Below, in pieces: positions 1-4,974 of a DNA stretch of 8,499 nt. Below the pieces are notes generated by a model. That model saw only the letters and a list, made by a program, of their open reading frames with translations, did not search any database and was not told the DNA's origin. Source of the DNA: Candidatus Woesearchaeota archaeon (lineage in GTDB: Archaea; Nanobdellota; Nanobdellia; Woesearchaeales; SKIA01). Position numbers and translations under genes: made by a program. The DNA lies in contig SKIA01000005.1 in assembly GCA_007116645.1 (NCBI GenBank), positions 1 through 8,499 of the forward strand, written 5' to 3'. Each line of letters starts with the position of its first letter. Position 1 is the first letter of the stretch.

Positions 1-2
1 AC

Positions 3-146
3 GAACAGGAAGCATTAGCTTGGCACAGCCGAGACGTCAGACGCGACGACCTTAACACAATGGAAGACGCAGAAGAACAACTTGACAGCCAAGGGATCGA
101 AGATTGGGAAGAAGGATTCATTCGGGGATTCATGGCATCAGCATGA
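3..146 (+). CDS. C-terminal end of a small unknown protein (start lies before the window)
   Basis: An open frame enters from the left edge and runs 47 codons to a TGA at 144-146. The visible part is hydrophilic and strongly acidic, with a run of Asp/Glu around DAEEQLDSQG and a short ending EEGFIRGFMASA, where a Glu-Glu-Gly-Phe stretch precedes a small hydrophobic tail. No enzyme motif, membrane segment or cysteine pair is visible. Its stop codon overlaps the ATG of the next gene in an ATGA arrangement, which suggests translational coupling and shared transcription. Small acidic proteins ending this way seem familiar from archaeal genomes, but I cannot name the family. That it is coding is inferred from the open frame and the stop/start overlap only. 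Confidence 0.55.
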   Translation, partial: EQEALAWHSRDVRRDDLNTMEDAEEQLDSQGIEDWEEGFIRGFMASA

Positions 147-325
147 TAGTCGTGTACGAAAAGGACTCAGTACTCTACATACATCGTAGAGGAAGACAAC
201 GAGTCGTAATACCTGGTGAAGAAGCCGACACCATTAGATATTTTTTGAATAAGCTACACGACCAAGGAAAACTTGTGTACCGATCTACGCCAATCGAGCA
301 CCGACACCAGCCGATCTTTGAGTAG
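143..325 (+). CDS. Small unknown protein, 60 aa
   Basis: This is a 60-codon gene read from the ATG at 143, whose first bases overlap the previous stop (ATGA). The frame stays open upstream to a TTG at 104, but the ATG is preferred because of the coupling overlap and because the protein then begins with a compact MIVVYEKDSVLYI strand. The product looks like a small beta-rich domain (VLYIHRRGRQRVVIP) followed by a helix (EADTIRYFLNKLHDQG) and a short charged tail. There is no signal peptide, membrane segment or cysteine. Its last 41 bases overlap antisense with the 3' end of the dockerin-like gene on the other strand. Function is unknown; I do not recognise a family. Confidence 0.55.
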   Translation: MIVVYEKDSVLYIHRRGRQRVVIPGEEADTIRYFLNKLHDQGKLVYRSTPIEHRHQPIFE

Positions 326-716
326 AACGTGAAATTACCTGAGGAGCTCTTGCGACGGGCTGAGGAGCAGTCGCAGGAGACTCTATCATGGTATTAAATA
401 ATTCTAAATCAAGCATATTTACTACACCATCACCATTTACGTCACACGTCTTGGTACGCGGACAACGCTGCGTGTAGATGTATTCAGCAAGCAAATAGCT
501 ATCTTCAACAGTCAATCTGCCATCACCTGTGAAATCGTAGTCAGGAGGCGTTCCTGAGACTACATCAGCATAATTAGTTGTGGCAAAACCCGTAACAGGA
601 ATAAAATTTCTTGTGTCTTGAACGCCTTCAGAAGGCACGTACACTGCCATACTTATTACCGCTGCTATCGCAACCACTGCAACAACAGCCAATACAGCGT
701 AATCATGCTCTCCCAT
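285..716 (-). CDS. Membrane-anchored protein with two dockerin-like Ca2+-binding repeats
   Basis: The 143-residue product starts with a short cytoplasmic MGEHDY, then one hydrophobic segment (about residues 7-26) that would serve as a signal anchor, leaving the rest outside. Two EF-hand-like calcium loops follow. Loop 1 is D61-x-T63-x-D65-x-R67-x-T69-x-x-D72 and loop 2 is D92-x-N94-x-D96-x-V98-x-N100-x-x-D103. Each is followed by a short helix (YLLAEYI and LELFNTMI), the arrangement of a type I dockerin. Cys85 and Cys91 lie between the repeats and could form a disulfide. The tail (residues 112-143) is Pro/Ala/Arg-rich and disordered-looking. Dockerins bind cohesin modules; in archaea they also occur outside cellulosomes, so the partner here is unknown. 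The final 41 bases overlap the gene on the plus strand. The domain call is firm, the biological role is not. Confidence 0.85.
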   Translation of the reverse strand: MGEHDYAVLAVVAVVAIAAVISMAVYVPSEGVQDTRNFIPVTGFATTNYADVVSGTPPDYDFTGDGRLTVEDSYLLAEYIYTQRCPRTKTCDVNGDGVVNMLDLELFNTMIESPATAPQPVARAPQVISRSTQRSAGVGARLA

Positions 717-738
717 GGAAAAAAAAGGGAATTCAAGA

Positions 739-747
739 GTTATAAAT
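739..747 (-). promoter_or_regulatory. TATA box for the dockerin-like gene
   Basis: Read on the minus strand this is ATTTATAAC, a good archaeal box A, preceded by an A-rich element (ACCAAAGC) in the position of a BRE. Its centre lies about 27 nt ahead of the ATG at 716, so transcription should begin at or within a few bases of the start codon, giving a leaderless mRNA. A T8 run lies between the box and the start. Confidence 0.65.
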
Positions 748-769
748 GCTTTGGTGTGAAAGCGTAGAC

Positions 770-778
770 TACATAAAG
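770..778 (+). promoter_or_regulatory. Probable TATA box for the M50 protease gene
   Basis: TACATAAAG lies about 27 nt before the ATG at 801, the same spacing seen for other genes in the window. It is a weaker match than most of its neighbours. With the box at 739-747 it forms a divergent pair of separate promoters between the dockerin-like and protease genes. Confidence 0.5.
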
Positions 779-800
779 AACTGCACGCTTACACAAAAAC

Positions 801-1373
801 ATGGCACTTATCACAGGACCAGAAATCATTGACATGATAATCATGACCATCGCGGCAGGATATATCTTCATGGATTTCTTTCAGCGACCCACGTCTGACG
901 ACCCTGTAGAAGCATTCAAGCAGTCATCAGACAAAATGCAACGGTTCTGGTATTCCTGCGCACTCGTTGCGCCACCAATCATTTTGCACGAGCTAGGACA
1001 CAAATTCGTTGCGATGAGCATGGGATACACTGCAACATTTCAAGCAGCATACATTTTTTTGATCATAGGCGTTGTCATCAAACTCTTGCGCATTCCCTTT
1101 ATTGTTATTGTGCCAGCATACGTAAGCATTACTGGCGTCGGATTAACACACATTCAGCACGCAACCATCGCCTTTTCAGGACCAGCTGTTAACGGAATGC
1201 TTTGGATTGCTAGCTTGCTCGTGCTTAAAACACAAAAGCTTGACACAAACTGGTTGACCTTCTGGAAATACAGTCTGTACATCAACGGACTGCTCTTTGT
1301 ATTTAACATGCTCCCCATCCCTGGCTTTGACGGATGGAAAGTATACGCCGGACTGTACAACTATTTCTTCTGA
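801..1373 (+). CDS. M50 / site-2-protease-family membrane metallopeptidase
   Basis: The 190-residue protein is largely hydrophobic, with several membrane segments (around residues 8-26, 50-62, 84-110, 122-142 and 156-172). It carries the zinc-site motif HELGH at residues 63-67, where His63 and His67 would bind zinc and Glu64 activate water. Near the C-terminus is the second family motif, NMLPIPGFDG (169-178), whose Asp177 is the expected third zinc ligand. This is the layout of site-2 proteases, which cut membrane-embedded helices, often in signalling. The protein is short and has no PDZ domain, so it is a minimal version. It starts at an ATG 27 nt after a TATA-like box and is followed by pyrG, which has its own promoter. 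Its substrate cannot be told. The divergently transcribed neighbour is a single-pass membrane protein, but linking the two would be speculation. Confidence 0.88.
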   Translation: MALITGPEIIDMIIMTIAAGYIFMDFFQRPTSDDPVEAFKQSSDKMQRFWYSCALVAPPIILHELGHKFVAMSMGYTATFQAAYIFLIIGVVIKLLRIPFIVIVPAYVSITGVGLTHIQHATIAFSGPAVNGMLWIASLLVLKTQKLDTNWLTFWKYSLYINGLLFVFNMLPIPGFDGWKVYAGLYNYFF

Positions 1374-1397
1374 TTTTTCGGAAAAAAGACCACAACA

Positions 1398-1406
1398 CAT
1401 AAATAA
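1398..1406 (+). promoter_or_regulatory. TATA box for pyrG
   Basis: CATAAATAA is an AT-rich box A about 33 nt before the pyrG ATG, slightly farther than for the leaderless neighbours. Initiation about 26 nt downstream would give a leader of only a few bases. A GGGGAG run directly before the start (1427-1432) is too close to the ATG to be a normal Shine-Dalgarno site. Confidence 0.55.
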
Positions 1407-1434
1407 GGCGTAAGCGAAAAACACGCGGGGAGAT

Positions 1435-2985
1435 ATGAAACTAATAGTCATTACAGGAGGAGTCCTATCAGGTCTTGGAAAAGGCGTTGCGAGCGCATCA
1501 ATAGGACACCTACTCGCACAAGACTACACCCTCGCACCAATTAAGTGCGACGGATACCTCAACGTCGACCCCGGAACTATGAATCCTGTAGAGCACGGAG
1601 AAGTATTCGTGCTTGATGATGGGACAGAAGTAGACATGGACTTTGGACACTACGAGCGATTCATGAAAGTGTCGTGCTCAAAAAAACAATCCATCACTAT
1701 GGGGCGTATTTATGATGAGGTGCGAAAAAAAGAACGTAAAGGAGACTACCTTGGAAAAACCGTTCAATTAATTCCGCATGTCACAGACACCATCAAAGAA
1801 TACGTGCGATGCGCAGGAGAAGGAGCAGATATTACTCTCTTAGAAATTGGCGGCACAGTAGGCGATCTTGAAAACGAATTGTTCGTGGAAGCATCAAGAC
1901 AGCTTGCCCGAGAAATTGGAAGAAAAAACACCTTATTTGTACATCTTGCGTACGTGCCTAAACCCGGGTGTGTGGGCGAGCACAAGACAAAACCAACCCA
2001 ACAATCAGTTCAGCTCTTGTTGCAGCGAGGGATCACTCCGGACATCATCATTACGCGCTCAGAAGAACCAGTCAGTGACTCGCTCAAAGAAAAAATACGC
2101 CTCTTCACAGGAGCACAGCTCGTCGTATCAGGACATGACCTTGCCGACGTGTATGACATCCCAAGAAACTTTCATGAGCAAGGAGTGCTCGACTACGTAA
2201 ACGAGCACCTCTCACTAACTGCGAATTATGATAATCGCTGGCAAACCCTGCTTGAGAAAGCGCAAAACTCAAGCAAGACAGTGCGCATCGGTATCGCAGG
2301 CAAATATACCGCGCTCGAAGACAGTTATGCATCAGTGGTTGAAGCACTCAAGCACGCAGCAGCACACAATAACGTCCGCTTAGAAGTAGTTTGGGTTGAC
2401 ACCACAAATGGTACTGCCCAAGATCTTGAGGGTGTTGATGGCGTTATTGTTCCTGGTGGTTTTGGTGCGAGAGGGATAGAAGGGAAAATCGACATTATCA
2501 GGCACTGCCGAGAACGCAGCGTTCCTTACTTAGGCATTTGCTACGGAATGCAACTTGCAGTGGTCGAATTTGCTCGAAACGTATGCGGTCTTGCTGGTGC
2601 GCATAGTACAGAAGTTGATCCTAAGACTATACACCCTGTCGTTGATATTCTTCCAGAGCAACTGGAAGTAACCGAGAAAGGAGGGACTATGCGCCTTGGA
2701 GCGTGGGAAGCAACCCTTACAGAAGGCATAGTTTCAGAGTTATATGGCTCGCAAACAGTTTCAGAGCGGCACCGTCACCGTTACGAAATAAACCCTGCAT
2801 ACCATGATACACTCACAGAGCACGGTCTAGTTCTCAGCGGCATGCACGGAAAACTCGCAGAGTTTATTGAACTGCCAGAGCACCCGTTTTTTGTCGCTAC
2901 ACAAGCTCATCCTGAGCTGAAAAGCACACTTGACACCCCGGCACCCTTGTTTATGGGGCTTGTTGCGGCTGCGAGCAAGAGATGA
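1435..2985 (+). CDS. pyrG: CTP synthase (glutamine-hydrolysing)
   Basis: CTP synthase converts UTP to CTP using ATP and ammonia taken from glutamine, the last step of de novo pyrimidine nucleotide synthesis, in the cytoplasm. The 516-residue product has both family domains. The synthetase domain (about 1-265) shows the P-loop GGVLSGLGKG (8-17), NVDPGTMNP (43-51), HGEVFVLDDG (54-63), GHYERF (71-76), LEIGGTVGD (136-144, with Glu137 a probable Mg ligand) and KTKPTQQSV (184-192). The class I glutamine amidotransferase domain (about 283-516) shows PGGFGARG (340-347), the nucleophile Cys369 in LGICYGMQ, and His492/Glu494 in HPELKS. ERHRHRYE (444-451) is also typical. It is somewhat shorter than the E. 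coli enzyme (545 aa) because of a trimmed N-terminus and C-terminus. Local oddities are CDGYLN where families usually have a DPY triplet, and ICYGM in place of ICLGM. All catalytic residues I can place are present. Confidence 0.98.
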   Translation: MKLIVITGGVLSGLGKGVASASIGHLLAQDYTLAPIKCDGYLNVDPGTMNPVEHGEVFVLDDGTEVDMDFGHYERFMKVSCSKKQSITMGRIYDEVRKKERKGDYLGKTVQLIPHVTDTIKEYVRCAGEGADITLLEIGGTVGDLENELFVEASRQLAREIGRKNTLFVHLAYVPKPGCVGEHKTKPTQQSVQLLLQRGITPDIIITRSEEPVSDSLKEKIRLFTGAQLVVSGHDLADVYDIPRNFHEQGVLDYVNEHLSLTANYDNRWQTLLEKAQNSSKTVRIGIAGKYTALEDSYASVVEALKHAAAHNNVRLEVVWVDTTNGTAQDLEGVDGVIVPGGFGARGIEGKIDIIRHCRERSVPYLGICYGMQLAVVEFARNVCGLAGAHSTEVDPKTIHPVVDILPEQLEVTEKGGTMRLGAWEATLTEGIVSELYGSQTVSERHRHRYEINPAYHDTLTEHGLVLSGMHGKLAEFIELPEHPFFVATQAHPELKSTLDTPAPLFMGLVAAASKR

Positions 2986-2994
2986 TTTTATAAA
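2986..2994 (+). promoter_or_regulatory. TATA box for the zinc-ribbon gene
   Basis: TTTTATAAA begins one base after the pyrG stop codon and is centred about 27 nt before the ATG at 3017. It is a strong box A at leaderless spacing. There is no room for a separate pyrG terminator ahead of it, so pyrG read-through into this gene is likely as well. Confidence 0.7.
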
Positions 2995-3016
2995 CCGTTA
3001 GTCGTTTCCGCAGTGT

Positions 3017-3181
3017 ATGAAGATTGATAATGCATCAAACAAGCTTATCACCAACGACGTTGGTAGCGTACAATTCCCTTGCCCAGCATGCCTGAAAGCA
3101 AATATTGTTCGCTCAAAGAATTCTCGCCAAATCGTTGCTGCCTACACCTGCCCTAACTGCGGGTTTGTCGGACCAAACTAA
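3017..3181 (+). CDS. COG2888/HVO_2753-type small zinc-ribbon protein with only two Cys pairs
   Basis: The 54-residue product contains VQFPCPACL (18-26) and YTCPNCGFVGPN (43-54). The end YTCPxCGFxGP and the middle FPCPxC are hallmarks of the archaeal small zinc-ribbon family described as RNA-binding and translation-related. From memory, that family has four Cys-x-x-Cys knuckles. Here only knuckles 2 (Cys22/Cys25) and 4 (Cys45/Cys48) remain. At the place of knuckle 1 the sequence reads IDNASNK, and at knuckle 3 it reads VRSKNSRQ, where the spacing fits RCxxCR with both Cys changed to Ser. It can therefore hold one zinc, not two. The ATG sits at leaderless distance from a strong TATA box. The last 69 bases overlap the HD-like gene on the other strand. 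The family call rests on motifs, not a search. Confidence 0.82.
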   Translation: MKIDNASNKLITNDVGSVQFPCPACLKANIVRSKNSRQIVAAYTCPNCGFVGPN

Positions 3182-3739
3182 GCGTGTTTTGTTAAGCAGC
3201 TCTTGAATACACTCGTAGTGTGGAGTAAGTTCTTTGATACAAGAAGGTAAAGAAAGAATAGTTCTTTTCTCATCAACTTTTTGTCTTGCAAGTACGATCG
3301 CTTGTGAAAAAGGCATGCCTTGAGCACCTAATGAATGCACGAACGCAAGCCAGTTATGTACCAAAAGGAAACGATAACAATCCGCATTCGCACAGATTTC
3401 CGCCTCAAGACAGCTCCAAGAGGTTTCATGATGTTCACGCACACACGCAAGCACTTTTTGCATAATTTCTTCAGATACGTTATGCTCTGATAAAAACTTC
3501 TGTGCGGCATCTGCACTCATAGTAATGTGATCTGAGAGCACATTATTTGCAGATGCTTCACCAAGCTTTACGTCCATAAGGCGCGTTCCTAATGCCACAA
3601 TATGCTCATCTGCGCCGAGTAGTTTAGCAAGCTCAGCCCCTTTCTGATTAGAAACATCAAAATTTATCTTACTTGGCAAACCATAACGCTCAATTTCACT
3701 TTGTGCGAAATCATCTGCTAAAGCAAGAATATTGGTCAT
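3113..3739 (-). CDS. HD-domain-like protein with a degenerate metal site
   Basis: The 208-residue protein is soluble and mostly helical. Its middle resembles an HD phosphohydrolase domain. LGTRLMDVKLG (50-60) sits where LLHDIGK is expected, so the HD pair reads Met-Asp (Asp56 kept). His71 followed by SADAAQKFL matches the next metal-binding helix, CVREHH (99-104) matches the I-x-x-HH helix, and NADCYRFL (118-125) matches the terminal DAD element with Asp120. The usual first His, about 25 residues before the HD pair, is also absent. The second half of the metal site is thus intact while the first half is altered; it may use fewer metals, have another chemistry, or bind a nucleotide without hydrolysis. 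It follows the hydrolase gene by 21 nt on the same strand with no Shine-Dalgarno site, so co-transcription is likely. The last ~20 residues are encoded opposite the zinc-ribbon gene. Confidence 0.7.
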   Translation of the reverse strand: MTNILALADDFAQSEIERYGLPSKINFDVSNQKGAELAKLLGADEHIVALGTRLMDVKLGEASANNVLSDHITMSADAAQKFLSEHNVSEEIMQKVLACVREHHETSWSCLEAEICANADCYRFLLVHNWLAFVHSLGAQGMPFSQAIVLARQKVDEKRTILSLPSCIKELTPHYECIQELLNKTRLVWSDKPAVRAGVGSNDLARIL

Positions 3740-3760
3740 GGGAAGTTTATGGAAAGGACA

Positions 3761-4495
3761 CTATTTATGTGTTTTCTCAACAAACGATTTAATTTCCTCA
3801 TGCGTTTTTGAAGAACGAAGAATTGATGCATGATTTGTTTTTGCTGGCTCAATAAGAGTACTATTTGGTAAGTGTTTTTGTAAGTCTCGTCCAAACTGCG
3901 GAGGAATAAGCATGTCATTTGGTCCATGAAGAATCAAAACTGGCAAGTCAATTTTCTGTAGCGGGCGAGCATAGTTTTTGTTGCTTAGCGCAGATAAAAA
4001 CGCGAGTGCTTCTGACACATCAAGTTCTCCGCGCACTGAAAACGGCTCTTCGTGAAGCTTTCTAAACATGTCCACTGCGCGTTCTATGAGGTCTTTATGC
4101 TTGGGAAGGACCTTTTGTGCGCGTGCAAGAACACCATAGTCCTGCACAAAATCCATTCTCGGAAGACGCGAACCTGCAGAGATAACAATTGCTGCTTCGC
4201 ACTCCCAGCCACTTGCCAGCAAATCAACTGCAAGAAACCCTCCAAGACTATAGCCGAGCAAGATGTGTTGTTTGACAGCATAGTGCTCAAGTGTTTGCCT
4301 GAGGCGCTCATTCATACAAGGAAGTATTGTATCATACGGACAAGAACTACTCTTTCCGTGCCCGGGCAAGTCAACTGCAAGAATATTCGCAGGTACATCA
4401 TGAAAACGTTTAAGCTGGGAACGGTTTCCGAATATGCCATGAAGCAGCACAAGAGTAGTATCATATCCATTATCGATGTGTGTTGCAGAAAGCAT
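3761..4495 (-). CDS. Alpha/beta-fold hydrolase
   Basis: The 244-residue protein is a single alpha/beta-hydrolase domain without signal peptide or membrane segment. LVLLHGIFGN (15-24) provides the oxyanion-hole HG motif, AVDLPGHGKS (40-49) is the typical strand-4 loop, and the nucleophile elbow is GYSLGG (81-86) with Ser83. The acid is Asp194 in LHGPNDMLIP and the base is His222 in KTNHASI, completing the triad. A helical lid lies between about 115 and 170. The family covers esterases, lipases, C-C bond hydrolases and others, and the substrate cannot be chosen from sequence. The ATG at 4495 is 28 nt from a TATA-like element shared with EF-1beta. It is the first gene of a probable two-gene unit with the HD-like protein. 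Confidence 0.92.
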   Translation of the reverse strand: MLSATHIDNGYDTTLVLLHGIFGNRSQLKRFHDVPANILAVDLPGHGKSSSCPYDTILPCMNERLRQTLEHYAVKQHILLGYSLGGFLAVDLLASGWECEAAIVISAGSRLPRMDFVQDYGVLARAQKVLPKHKDLIERAVDMFRKLHEEPFSVRGELDVSEALAFLSALSNKNYARPLQKIDLPVLILHGPNDMLIPPQFGRDLQKHLPNSTLIEPAKTNHASILRSSKTHEEIKSFVEKTHK

Positions 4496-4518
4496 GCATA
4501 CAGTAAAACCGGTATGTT

Positions 4519-4526
4519 CTTAAATG
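4519..4526. promoter_or_regulatory. Shared, nearly palindromic TATA element for two divergent genes
   Basis: The plus strand reads CTTAAATG and the minus strand CATTTAAG around a TTAAA core. It lies about 24 nt ahead of the EF-1beta ATG (4547) and about 28 nt ahead of the hydrolase ATG (4495). The two start codons are only 51 nt apart and no other TATA-like stretch is suitably placed for either gene, so one element probably serves both directions. Confidence 0.5.
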
Positions 4527-4546
4527 TCGCGCAGTTGCTATGATGC

Positions 4547-4825
4547 ATGGGAAAAGCAGTTGTAACCGTAAAAATCATGCCTGATACTGTAGAAGCAGAT
4601 CTTGAGGCACTTGAAAAGGCGGCTTTGGAAAAAATCGCAGTGTTCACCGGAAATGATGAGACAAAAACAGAGATTGAACCTGTCGCGTTTGGCCTAAAAG
4701 CAATCAAAATTACGTTCGTAATGGACGAATCTCAAGGAAGTCCAGAATCTCTTGAAAAAGAAATTCAACAAATGGATAACGTCATGAGTTGCGAAACTGT
4801 TGATGTACGCCGAGCAATCGGATAA
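4547..4825 (+). CDS. ef1b: Translation elongation factor EF-1beta (archaeal aEF1B)
   Basis: The 92-residue product matches the archaeal EF-1beta family in length and pattern: MGKAVVTVKIMP at the N-terminus, IEPVAFGLKAIKITFVM (43-59) in the middle and the ending ETVDVRRAIG (83-92). It is the guanine-nucleotide exchange factor that reloads the GTPase aEF1A with GTP during elongation. The central AFGLKA segment is the most conserved part of the family and contributes to the EF1A contact. The ATG at 4547 is chosen because it gives the conserved MGxxVVTxKxMP start; an ATG at 4543 is out of frame. The gene has its own promoter and is followed by an oligo-T tract, so it is probably a single-gene transcript. 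Confidence 0.95.
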   Translation: MGKAVVTVKIMPDTVEADLEALEKAALEKIAVFTGNDETKTEIEPVAFGLKAIKITFVMDESQGSPESLEKEIQQMDNVMSCETVDVRRAIG

Positions 4826-4826
4826 A

Positions 4827-4837
4827 TTCTTTTTTTT
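4827..4837 (+). terminator. Oligo-T terminator after EF-1beta
   Basis: TTCTTTTTTTT starts two bases after the stop codon at 4823-4825. Uninterrupted T-runs with no hairpin are enough for termination in archaea. Confidence 0.6.
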
Positions 4838-4841
4838 ACAC

Positions 4842-4869
4842 TATTTATTAGCCATATAGTAAATAAATA
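4842..4869. repeat. AT-only inverted repeat, 8-bp arms
   Basis: TATTTATT and AATAAATA are perfect inverted arms separated by 12 nt, just after the EF-1beta T-tract. It could be a weak second hairpin for 3'-end formation or simply an AT-rich spacer; arms made only of A and T would pair weakly in a hot environment. Confidence 0.4.
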
Positions 4870-4891
4870 TGTTTCTTGAATGAGCTTAAAA

Positions 4892-4936
4892 GCCTGAATT
4901 CAGACACGAGAAGCGTTCTCTTACAAAACGCCTGAA
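4892..4936. repeat. GCCTGAA direct repeats and palindromes upstream of gyrB
   Basis: GCCTGAA occurs at 4892-4898 and again at 4930-4936. The first copy lies in the perfect 10-bp palindrome CTGAATTCAG (4894-4903). Between the copies, GCGTT (4913-4917) and AACGC (4927-4931) are inverted around 9 nt. The cluster ends a few bases before the gyrB TATA box, a plausible operator position. No regulator is known from this window. Confidence 0.35.
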
Positions 4937-4944
4937 CACCAATA

Positions 4945-4952
4945 TTTATAAA
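4945..4952 (+). promoter_or_regulatory. TATA box for the gyrB operon
   Basis: TTTATAAA, itself palindromic, is centred about 26-27 nt before the gyrB ATG. It is the strongest box A in the window and predicts a leaderless gyrB mRNA. Confidence 0.72.
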
Positions 4953-4974
4953 CAACAGCAACTGTCTTCATAGT

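Noticed and set aside
104..142. Upstream TTG start extending the 60-codon gene by 13 residues
   Set aside because: The ATG at 143 overlaps the preceding stop (ATGA), the usual coupling arrangement, and no Shine-Dalgarno site supports the TTG.
1374..1386. TTTTTC-G-GAAAAA inverted repeat after the protease gene
   Set aside because: A loop of one to three bases and A/T-only pairing make a useful hairpin unlikely; the short T5 run is at best a weak terminator.
4052..4543. 163-codon plus-strand frame opposite the hydrolase
   Set aside because: The hydrolase on the other strand has a complete catalytic triad, and this frame has no recognisable features and would run through the shared promoter.
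4312..4707. 131-codon minus-strand frame spanning the hydrolase start and EF-1beta
   Set aside because: It lies across two confidently identified genes and their promoter region.
4878..4936. Possible C/D-box guide RNA before gyrB (two CTGA boxes)
   Set aside because: The C box would have to be TGAATGA, which does not fit the RTGATGA consensus, no good C' box exists, and the spacings do not match archaeal C/D RNAs.
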